A model generated the notes under the pieces. It did no database searches, was not told the origin of the DNA, and worked only from the letters and a program-made list of their open reading frames with translations. Positions 30,142 through 41,291 of a stretch of DNA of 64,000 nt are shown piece after piece. Positions within the stretch are counted from its first letter, which is position 1. Every line of letters begins with the position of its first letter. A program made the translations under genes and the position numbers. The DNA is taken from positions 3,337,570-3,401,569 of the forward strand of contig JABAKD010000012.1 of assembly GCA_012845835.1 (NCBI GenBank), in the 5' to 3' direction. This DNA is from Undaria pinnatifida. Lineage: Eukaryota > Sar > Phaeophyceae > Laminariales > Alariaceae.

Positions 30142-30795
30142 CTAAAACTGTAACCAGTAGGCCATCCAGCACACAGCAAAAACAGCAGTCACGCACATCG
30201 ACAACAGTAGTATTGCTACGCACCAACCACGGAGGTCTATAGTTCCCTTTCCCCCCAGCCCCACGTCGCTGGCATACGAAAAGCTACGCGGGGGTTTCAC
30301 TAAGGAATAAACGGCACGCATATGGCACAAGGCGGACACTGGAACGATAACGAGGCGGTAGCGCGTCAAAGACAAAAGTTCCAAAGTCCCAACCGAGATA
30401 AACTTGGTACATGTCCCAGCTTTACGGCGTGTACAAGGCAAAAACCGGACACTTCGATTCGTACGAGGTGGTGGCGCAAGAAAAAAAACAAAACATGCAA
30501 GCTCTGAACCATATGATAAACTTGGTACAAATCTTGAGCGTTTGCGGCACAGCAGGCAAAAGCGGGCACACACCAAAAAAAAAAATGGAAGCTGTCAAAC
30601 CATTACAAATTTGGTACATGCTTCCTTCACGATAGAGAAGGCAGATGCCACACAAGAAAAAAAAGAAAACTTGCAAACTCTTTCAAAAACCACGACAGAC
30701 TTTTTTTGGTGCACGTCTCAGCTTTTACCTAGACAACAGCCCGAGCCTTCGTGACACAGCGCGGGCGCGGCCGCGGCCGAGGCACGAGGTCGCCC
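30142..30795 (-). CDS. Tentative 3' end of an unknown single-pass membrane protein, two exons
   Basis: On the minus strand, 30795-30729 (67 nt) is bounded by a pyrimidine-rich tract plus CAG and by TAG|GTAAAA. 30299-30142 follows CCTTAG and ends in TAG. Phases match (0 to 1, then 1). The joined frame reads a short Ala-rich piece with CHEGSGCC, then a conserved-looking KPPRSFSYASDVG, and closes with a ~24-residue hydrophobic helix (CVAILLLSMCVTAVFAVCWM) only six residues from the stop, as in a tail-anchored or C-terminal membrane segment. No family recognised and no upstream exon found; the intervening intron holds the tandem repeats at 30370-30720. This is an ab initio guess. Confidence 0.3.
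30370..30720. repeat. Degenerate tandem repeat, about 110-125 bp, three units
   Basis: The word AACTTGGTACAT (or AAATTTGGTACAT) begins each unit near 30399, 30519 and 30606. Units share downstream GGCAAAA-C-GGACAC and A-rich segments. Confidence 0.7.
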
Positions 30796-31069
30796 CTGAC
30801 GCAAGCGAAGGCCAGCGGGCACGACAACGGAAGGAAGAAGAGAAGAACGCAACAAGAAAAATGATACATGGCACAGATCACGATCTACTACTGTGTAGGT
30901 TTTCTATACCATCTAGATGATCTAGATCCTCTACCCAGTGGTGAGAAAGAACACACATTTGTAGGACCTGGGTAGAACAGGTCAAACAAACCCAGGCAGC
31001 AACACGTGCCACGCGTAGAGCATGCAGACCGTCCGCCTGTCACTCGAGAGTCCTCCCACTGCACGGGTA

Positions 31070-31330
31070 CAGCACAAGTTTCTGAGCTTTAAACATGAGG
31101 AGTTCAAATACATCACCCGGAACATGACTTTCGAAGACATACTACATTTGTTCGCGCCACCCGATCAACATCTTCATGTGCGAGTCTTCACACGGCGGGT
31201 ATGCCCGTGGATTCATCATACCAGCTGACAGTTCCACACCATAGGAGCTCGACGTCAGAAACGCTTGGCCAAAAAAGTGCATCTCCTATGGTGGGATGAC
31301 TCTCGGCAACATGATCTATAGGTCAAGCAG
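31070..31330. repeat. Diverged copy of an element also at 58725-58985
   Basis: The two regions share AAGTTTCTGAG / GAATTTTCTGAG, then TTCGAAGACAT, CATTTGTTCGCGC, GGAGCTCGAC-like and GGGATGACTC blocks in the same order. Neither keeps a long intact frame. Confidence 0.6.
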
Positions 31331-31499
31331 ACCACATCGACCAGGGATTTATGTGCCCTGACAGACACAGATTATCAACAGATCATCAACAGGGAGCTGA
31401 TCTGTCAGACGCCTGGAACACCCCAGCGCAGGGCGACAGGGGTACGCAGTAGCCTTGGCGGTGTCCTCAAAACCTACAACACATCAGGGAAACCTTTAG

Positions 31500-32320
31500 A
31501 GCTATGTGGAAACTGCCGCCTTGCCCGCAACAACGAATTCCGATTTTGAATGCGCACCGCAACGACGCTCATCCCTTTCCATCTCTCCTACAAACCCCGC
31601 CAACCAATAGAGGGCTCTAAAAAAATCCGCGAGCGAACTGACGTCTAATATCCCCTGCAAAACCAGAAGGGGTTCTCTACCGCGACGCGGAAGACGCCTT
31701 GTCCCAACCAACGCATTCTCAAGTTCAACGTGCACCAAACACCGCGCGTCCACTTTCCAACTCTCCGGCAAACCCCGCTAATCTGGCTTCATATCTCCTG
31801 CAAACCTCGCCAAATTGGCCCCTCACATCTCCTGAAAAACGTGACATCTCTAGAGCGATGCTGAGGCGGCAAATGCCCTCTCAGCAAAACGCATTCCGAG
31901 TTTACGAATGTGCAACAAGCGACGCGTGTCCCTTGCCAGCCCTTTCAAAAACCACTCGAAAACCGGCCTGGCCTACAATATCTCTAGCAAACCTCGCCAA
32001 CCAGGCGTATTACATCTCTCCTGCAATTCTCGTCAACCTGGCCACTCATCCTTTCCTGCAAACCCTGCCAACCTGGAATATTATCTGTCCTGCAAACCTC
32101 GTCAACCTGGCCTCTCATCATCTCCAGCAAACCCCGTCAACCTAGCCCAGCATACATCTACAAACCCTGCCAAGATGGCCTCTCAACTTTCCTGAAAACC
32201 CGCCGACTTGTCCTCTTACGCCTTCTGCAAACCCCGTCAACCTTGTCCATCATGTCTCCTGCAAACCCTGTCGAGCTTGCCACTCAACTCTCCCGGAAGC
32301 CCGCCAACGATCATACGGTA
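31500..32320. repeat. Degenerate tandem repeat 'CTGCAAACCCCGTCAACCTGG'
   Basis: Many imperfect 40-50 bp words with CAAACC-CG-CAACCTGGC, nested within ~170-bp blocks that also contain CGCATTC-GAGTT and CAAGCGACGCGTGTCC. Confidence 0.85.
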
Positions 32321-32339
32321 GACAAAAAAGTATATCGAA

Positions 32340-32640
32340 CCGCAACATCACCATGATGAATATATACTATACCGCAGCGTGATTACGACCAGAGAATACC
32401 GTACCGCAACATGACCACGGCAAAAACAAACCATATCGCAACACGACTACGACAAAAGTATAACCTACCGTAACATGGCCGGGAAAGCACACCATACCGC
32501 AGCACAACAAATGCGTACCATACCGTAGCACCACGGCAAAATCATACCACACTGCAAGATGTGCCGTACCAACCCTCCAGAGGACGACGACAAAAGCATA
32601 CCATACCGCGACCAAACGACCTCTGGTATACCATACCGCA
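32340..32640. repeat. Degenerate tandem repeat 'CATACCGCAACATGACCACG'
   Basis: About nine imperfect 30-40 bp words. No coding sequence recognised. 32640-33090 holds no feature apart from a C-rich run at 32824-32850 and a G-rich stretch at 32960-32990. Confidence 0.85.
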
Positions 32641-33093
32641 AAAACTAACGATGACGCAAATCCATTTGCGCCGTGCGAAACGCACGCGTACATACGCGTT
32701 CGGGAGAAAATAATCTGTATCTAGCTTTCGCCGCCGACAAAAGTCCATCCAAAGCGGAACCTGCGGTGGAAACGCGGGTAGACAAATATTACACCCCTGA
32801 CGGGGATAAAATTGGTGTATTCCCTCCCCCCCCTCCCCCCCCTCCCCCCATCGACAAAAAAAACAACGACAAAACCTATGGTCGTATCAGGTTCCCGCAA
32901 GACAGATAGAATGACCATGAACGTATGGTGCGAGCGAGGAAAGAAGGAAGGAGCGAAGGGGTGGGGATCCGGGGGCGGAGGGGATGGGGGTACAGTGTCC
33001 CCTGTCCCCGGTACTTCATCCTCCGCGGCCTTCGGGCCAATAACTGCACTGTTTTACCACCAAGTGACCTAAAGCCCTGTGAAGCCCGCCTCG

Positions 33094-33125
33094 TCACCTT
33101 CGCCTCTGCGTGCTGATGTAGAGTA
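33094..33125 (-). CDS. LSM6: LSM6 exon 3 (VLYISTQRRR and stop)
   Basis: 32 nt after acceptor CACGCAG. It completes the split Val codon and encodes LYISTQRRR then TGA, the usual LSm6 C-terminus minus a final residue. Confidence 0.93.
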
Positions 33126-36100
33126 CTGCGTGGGGGAGGCGGGGGGGGCATACGGGAGGGAGAGGGGGGAGGGGGAAGGGGCGAACTCGTTTGTTGCTCG
33201 CCTTAGTCATTCGACTATTGACCACGCATCCCTCTCGAGACGGGGCACCGTTTTCCTAAATGCTATTATTAATAGAGACAACATTTGGGCGCTCATGACG
33301 TTTCTTTCATATACCAGGTACTTCATAAACATATGTTGCTTGTATTTTCCCCTTTTCGTTTGGCCTATTGTGGCAGCCATCTTACGCATAGGATTGCGAT
33401 CGTTTTCTCGCTAATACACCAGCTAGGACCGGAGTGCGAAGACAATTCGGTTAAAACTGACACGCATGTACGGAGATGCGTGGAAGTGTGGTGGGCTTAA
33501 GCTTTTAATATTTCCCCATCCGTCAAAGGATTTAGAAAGAAAGGAAAAGAAAAGAAAAAGCCAATATCTAGTGTACTAAACTTCGCCATGCCAAATTCGT
33601 CTATTCAAAGAAAAGGCCAATATTTAGTGCACCAAACTTTTCCATGTCACATTCGTCTATTTTCCTCCTCTCCTCCAACACATTCCCTTCGTTACTGCCT
33701 CACTGGTGGGTATACGACATTAGTATCACACACAGCTTGCAAAGATGACCTTCGACGAAATCCAGCTGCAGTGTATATTTATATATTTTTATCCCATTCC
33801 GTAATGTTGAGGAAATCTCAAGCAACGGGACGATAATTCTGATAAAGGAACACGCACCTACAAACTGGTGCAATCCACCGCCGTTAGATTTTGTCCCCCT
33901 CAAAAACGGGTTTTATATTTTCTGTGCACAGATTGATTTAACACCACCCTGTTGATCCTGGTACAACCTGGACTAAAGTTCCAAGGGGAGACGCCGACCT
34001 ATCCTTAATGAGGACACACACCCACTAATACGCGCAATCGGACTATCACAAACAGCTTGCAAAGATGAGTTTCGACGAAATCTTCATCTTCGATCTCACC
34101 GCTGAAGTGTATTTTATTTTTTTGTGCATAGAGGACACACTATTAACAGAAACGTTGGAACTGGCGCGAGGAAAGCCTACGTACGTAGGCACAGTGGAGG
34201 GGTTGGATAGTGCTACTGACAAAGGCGGCAGCAGGGGGGGGTGCCCTCCTCGCCTTTTTCTTTCGACTGGCCCGAGTTCGTTTCTGTAGTGTTTCTTCGA
34301 GAATATGTTCGTACGTACGTATGCACGCCGATTATCTATTAATTGAAACCCATCCTTGTACTATATCATACTCGTAACTGGACCGGCTCTTGGTCTACTG
34401 TCTACTCTATGGTGGTAGGAGCTGTGGTTGGCGATTCTTCGACCACGCCCTGGACATTAGACGCAGCAACGGTCTATTGCTTCGACAATAGAAAGGGAAA
34501 ATCTATCGATATACTGTACTGTATCATATATATTTTTGTGACACAGCAGTACCTCGCTAAAAAAAAACCTTGAGGCTGTTCGCTTGGCGCAGCGTAGGTA
34601 ACCATTTCATGGCGGTGTCATACCGCAACAAAAAAAAACAAATCTTAAGACGGCAAAAGGAACAAAGGAGCCACCTGTGCGAGTGAGCCTGACCCACTGA
34701 AAAAAAGATGAATAAAATACCCACCCCGCTACCGTGGAGCATTGGTCAACAGTGCCTACCTCTATTGTGCGGGGAAAATCTCTTGCCATGACCAGAACTC
34801 TCTTATTAAGAGTAGTGACCCTAATGCCCCTAGTGCCGGTGCCCTGAATAGTGCCGGCATGTGTGTATTGGGTTGGCACATACCGGCACACTACTGCGTA
34901 TTGGAAGCCCCCCGCTGTATTATTATACGACGGAGGCGTTTCTCTCACCGTTGTTTCCTCGGATGAAGCAATCCCCGTACTTCGCCTTGAGCTGCCCGTT
35001 CACGTACTCCTCCGTCTGCTCCATAGCGATGTTCATGTAACCGTCTAAACACGCCAACACACCTACAAGAAACCCACAGGAGGAGGTGGGGGAGGGAAGG
35101 GGGCAACAAGAGGTCAGCTTTCACACCATGTAAGTGTCGTGTTCAGTGCGTGCGGTCAGCGTTTCGTTGATGCGCGTGCGCTTTCTCGGCTGAAGGATCA
35201 CTTGAAGCGACACCATACCAAGACACCGACACAGGGTAACCGTCCAAGCACACCAACACACCCAAAAGAAACCCACAAAGGCAGGACGGGGGGGGGGGGG
35301 GGGGGGGGGGTTGGGCAAGGAGGTAGCTGCTAAAACGCCTGATGTCGTTTTCAGCACGTATTACAGCGGTCCGTTGCTGATATTATTATTAATAGTGTGA
35401 TACTACTATGATACACAACCCGCCCACTCGGGAAACTTAGCCCAGAAAATGCGGGCGTTTTCTAGAGTCGTACGTATTTCTTCATTTTTTTGTAGGGGAC
35501 TGGGGGCGTAGCACAGTTTCGCCGGGCCCAGTCCTATTCATATTTTTAGTACTTACGGCCAAAACGGCTCGCCGCAAAGGACACGTTTACGTCATCCGGC
35601 ATCATTGCCCGGATGTGTCAAGTGGTGTCGGGTATTGGATATGAAATATGACAACATAATCCATCCTGGTGATGAAGAAAAACATTTTATTTATTTTTTT
35701 GGTATCCTCCGGCGGATGGGGGAAAACAAAGCTTAACCCCTTTTACAACTGGAAACCCGTTTTTGGAAACAAAATTACTTGGATTCAGTCAGTATAGGGA
35801 GGGGTTCGGGGGCTCTAAAGAGGTCAAGCTCACCACACTTCCACATATTTTTTTTTTATACGCGTCGTGTGTCGATTTAACTCAGTTGCTTTCGCAACCC
35901 AACGCTAGCTGGCACTCAACACAGCAAATAATTATACACCTGGTATCATACGTTATTCCCGAGAGTCCCCGTTTTTTTTTTTTGGTTATCCCATTTGTTT
36001 TCTGCGCTTTTTTTTTCTCTTCTTTCTTCCTGCCTCCCTATAGGTAACTCAGATCCAGGTGTCACTAAGCAGGCGCTCTCCCCTCCTCCCCACTACGGCG

Positions 36101-39100
36101 CGTGCCTGTATTTTTATCGCGAAAGGATTCCCGCCCTTTCTTCCCTCGTCCGCTCGCATCGATTTGCGCCTACCCACGCTGCAAGGCGCGCTTTCCGCAG
36201 TTAACTCTTTTATTTTTTATTTTTGCAAATAAACTCACAAGTTTGATCCACGGGAGATTTGAACCCAGAGCCAACTCTCTACTACTGTTGTAATACTTTA
36301 GTAGCATTCGAGGGTAACCACTAACTAGACCACCGTGGCGAGCGGTATCCAGCAAACGCACCTGGTACTCAACACTCGATGAAAAATCGACGAGCAGCGG
36401 GATTGCTGAACCCTATGCGCGATAAAAATTGAAGACAAGAAACGGGGGGGAGAAGGGACGACACCTGTGACCACGGCTTGTCGAGAAGCTGGGAAGAAGA
36501 TGTGTGTGAAAAAAAAAAGATGAATAATGAAAAAAAAAAAGTGTACAGCAGCGTCTGTCGTACACCGACCGTAAAAGTGTATATAGTCTGTCGTACACCG
36601 ACCGCCATAAAACAAAAAAAACAAATATTTTTATAGCTGGCATGTCCTTCCCGAGAGGCGTCCATGACAAGTACCAGGTGTACTGGTATACGGCAACATC
36701 GACCCCTTTGGCCCGTTGACAGGTTAGAGGACAGGCGCCCGATCCCATATGTAGACTGCGCCACTAAACTCGAGAAAAGCCCACAAGTCGAACATGAACA
36801 ACTAAACAGGAAACACAACGCACGCTTCATTGCCTCGGTACAAGGTACGTTTTCAGTTATCTTTGTTTTTCCGTACTGGCGGGGCACGGGAGAAGCTGCA
36901 CCGGAGAGCACGGACGCCACTTTTTTCAAAGTGTCAGTTTTTGCCCCCCTCAAAACGGGTTCTGCAGTTTCCATGCGCAGAACGATTAAAGACTGAACGT
37001 CTTTACATCACCCGACTGACCCTGGTACTATCAATAGCTGGTACTAAGGGGAGTCACCGGCCTATATCCTTCATGAGGACACACACCCCGTTTACACGCG
37101 CGATTGGTGTATCACACACAGCTTGCAACGACGAGTTTCCACTCAATCCTCGATGTTACAGCTGCACGATGTAGCGTACTATGTCCAAGTTCAACATGTA
37201 AAGCGATCGCCGTGATTTTTAGACGCGGGCTGTTTTTTCCTTCCCGATTGTGCATCAGTTTTGGAGTCTGGCTGCTATTCGGGCTACAGCATTAATTAGC
37301 TCAAACGACACCCAAAACTGGGGAACGACAACCTTGCGCTGCCGGGGTTGTAAAAAAAAAAACTTGCGCTGCCGGGGTTGTAACGAAGACCACTGATAGG
37401 GACAGCTTACGCTATACCTACAATGGGACTCGAAGGGTGCGCCAGCTAGCGTTGGGCTGCGAAAGCAACTGAGTTAAATCGACACACGACGCGTATGAAA
37501 ATACGCGGAAGTGTGGTGAGCTAAAGCTTTATTTTTCCCCATCCGCCGGAGGATAAAAAAAAAAAAAAAAAAGACAAGGCGAGGTTGAGGTAGGTGTACA
37601 AGAAAGTAACAACTTCGGGAACGGTTGAACAGAAGCTAGCAGAGAACGCACCCTTCATGAAAAAAAGTGAGAAAAATTCATCCTGAGCCAGCATTACTGT
37701 TTCTTGTGATTAACAGGTATCTCCTGCACTAAATGGTGGCAAGAGAAATGGGGAACAAAAAAAAAGATATTTACCGTCGGCATGGGATGAGGGTGAAGTT
37801 AGTGGACCTTGGCGGGTGCTATTTTATGAAAAAAGTATACCATGGCATACACCATCAGCCGCCGACGCGTAGCCAACTGCCTGGGGGGTTATATTCGGAT
37901 TGTCCGCAACAAAAAAAACGCCACCATATCTCTTGGTATGTGATGGTAGGTAACTATTAATGGGACTACACGGCTACGCCCAAGTCGTGCTGGGGGGATA
38001 CACGTACCAAAATACTTCGAGGCATAATAGTCGTTGTTGCTATTGTTGTTATTAGTACGATAGTAGATATACGGACGATTGACGTGTTACCAATCTAGCA
38101 CTTGGTCATGCATGAGAAATACTGAAATACAACATCTTATAATAAGTTCTGACTCATGAAAATTACTAAAAAAGAGCGACCAATGTAGCACGCAGCTTGC
38201 AAAGATGAGTATCGACCCTAATTTCGTCGAACTCACAGCTTAACGTCGTTGGAATAACCTTACAACATGTACACCTATATCCTTAATGAGGAAACACAAC
38301 CCGTAATACGATCACGAGTATCACACACAGCTTGCAAAGATAAGTTTCCACAAAATCTTCGATCTCACAGCTGACGTTAGAATAATCTTACAACTTATGC
38401 CTACCTGGTACGATCGTACTAGGGCAAAAGCGCACCAATTTTTTTCTTGGGGTCCTTAACCACTTTTGAGGCAAAAAACTACTTATTGGTTAAAAAACCG
38501 AAATTGCAACCCGATGGCCAAAACCCATGACGGCCTTCATGATACAGCCACAAAAAAATATTCATACCTGAAAAACAAGAATGAAATGAAAGAGCATTCA
38601 TCTTGAAAAATGAATAAAATGAAAAGCCATTCATATTGAAAAACAAGAATAAAGATTATTCACATTGAAAAACAAGAATGAAGGTATATCCATACATACC
38701 TGCAAAAAAAAAAAAGTATGAAAATTCCGACGATGTTTGGTTAAGGAGCCCCCCCGTCATGCAGAAACCATTTTCGCCAAAAAAAGGTATACCTTAACAC
38801 CTCTAGTTCCGACGATTGAGGGTTAAGGAGCCCCCCCGTCATTCAGAAACCATTTTCGCCAAAAAAAGGTACACCTTAATATAGCGTATTTCCGACGATT
38901 TTGAGGGTTAAGGAGCCCCCCCGTCATTCAGAAGCCATTTCAGCCGAAAAAAGCTATACCTTAATATGGCGTATTTCCGACGATTTTGAGGGTTAAGGAG
39001 CCCCCCCGTCGTTCAGAAGCCATTTCAGCCAAAAAAAGCTATACCTTAATATGGCGTATTTCCGACGATTGAGGGTTAAAGAGCCCCCCCGTCATTCAGA

Positions 39101-41256
39101 AACCGTTTCAGACAAAAAAGGTATACCTTATAAACACCTCTATTTGCGACGATTGAGGGTTAAGGAGCCCCCCCGTCATTCAGAAACCGTTTCAGACAAA
39201 AAAAGGTACACCTCTATCGTCAGCACGCGTCAAAAATACCACATCTTTCCCACTACCTACCTCAATCTACTTATACGTAGCTATTTACATACCAGGTGCT
39301 TCGTACATTCAGGTCAGTTTCGGAGGTCTGACGATCCGGTAGGATCACGTTGGCGAGGGGGGACCAGGGTACCAAGCGGAAGAAGCAGAGAGAGGGCTCG
39401 TGTGGTTCTTCTTATAAAGCAATTTCTTAGGCAAGAAAAAAAAAAAAAATCATAACTATTTCTTCGAAAGTGTTCCGAGCATTTTTTTGCCGGAAATATC
39501 CCAAACTATTTCTTGGAAAAAAAGAGAGATCCTGCAACAGCTTCTCGGCCAGTAATAAGCTACCCTCCCAGAAACCCATCCACAACTCTACATACAGTAC
39601 TGGGGCACGTTGCAATTGTTTTTTGTATTTTACTTCCAAACTCCAAACCGACCGTCCACTTGAAAACGCTCGTTCGTCCTTCCCGTACATCCCAGCACAC
39701 CCAGTGTTGATGTTGGTGCTGACTCTTCTCGGATTTGAAAACGCACAACAATGAACAAACCCACACGAGAACGTACGAGTTTTGCGTGCCATTACCCACG
39801 TAAGTCCAAGTATCAGTAACATACGGTTTCTCGGTTTCCGTCTATCACCACACAATTTATATCTCGCCACGATGAAGAATCAGGATGGACACGGGTGTTC
39901 CACTGATGATGATGGCGTTGGGTGGACAACAACAACCGATTTAATGCGAAGACAACACACAACACACCCCGGCACACTTGGAAGGGTAGTAAACGCCAGG
40001 GTACCCGGTATTATATTATACGGCCACGATACTAGTTTTTCCTGATGAGAGCGTTAAAAGGTAGGTACACGCGAAGTGTATGTGCGTATATAGCGCGCGT
40101 GTTTTCTGCCAAACTCTTGGACTGTTTTTTTGTTGTCTGTGGCAGCTTTTCACAGTGTTCTTGAATGTGATATTACAGATTTTCGCAGCTTTCTGTGTTG
40201 ATTGTGATACATTTTTGCTTCGCCTCTTCTGCGCCGCGGGGGTACAAGGTACTACCGGAGTAAGAAATTGTGCAGGTACAGGCCGTGGACGGCAAATCGA
40301 AACGCCGAGAAGAGAGTGAGCTTAGAAAAATATGCGTACAGGATGGCATCGCATGAAGACATCACAACTATTGACAGTTGATCACCATCCGATGCCGGGA
40401 AAAGAACCTCTACATTATTGTTTATGCACAATAACAGAACTCGTCGTGTGCATGGATATCTACGAACATTGCAAGTGCAATCAGCTGCTCTGGTATCGCC
40501 TCAAACACACCAACAGCTATAGTACCAACAGATGGTACAGTAATTGCATAACACCAGCAGCAGTAGTACCGACAGCGGCAGTAGCAGCAGCAGCAGCAGT
40601 AGGGTCAACAGCTGTCGTACCAACAGCAGTCGCAATGCCGACAAAGCACATCACATGCGAAGGGGAGCTGCTGAAGCCATCGGCACTCTTCTACAGTGGG
40701 TACTCCGATTCAAGAGCGCGCAAGGATAAGAGCGTTCGGGACTTAAGAGCGGTCGAATCGGCATGTCCCGCCGATACTAAAACTTATACTTTTCCCACTA
40801 CAGATAAGAGCAATGCGCAGTTAAGAGCGCCTGTTTCGGCTTGTCGCGGGGCTCTCTTAAACCGGGGTACCCACGGCAGGTATAATATTCCCCTGCCGGA
40901 CGTGTGGTTGGCTTGAAATCTCAGGGGGGGGTGTCGCAAGTTGAAAATGGGGGGGGGGGGGCTCTTGAAAACTAACGAAAAAAAGTAAACCACCCCGCAG
41001 CAAGTAATCAGGCAAGTAACATCGACCAGTTCAGAACAGTTTCGTAGGTCAGCCTACCGCTCTGCCTGTTGGCATCTTGGCACGCCGACTGTCATGCCGT
41101 CATAACGCTGCCCTAAATATTCACGAGCATGTCCGATTCCTTCTTGAGCTAACTAGCCCCAACTTTGGCAGCATGCTATTTCGGCGGTTACGGTATGATG
41201 CGGCGGAATACACAATGAGTTGTGCATACTCGCTTCCTATGAACAGCGAGATGGGT

Positions 41257-41291
<35 letters not shown>

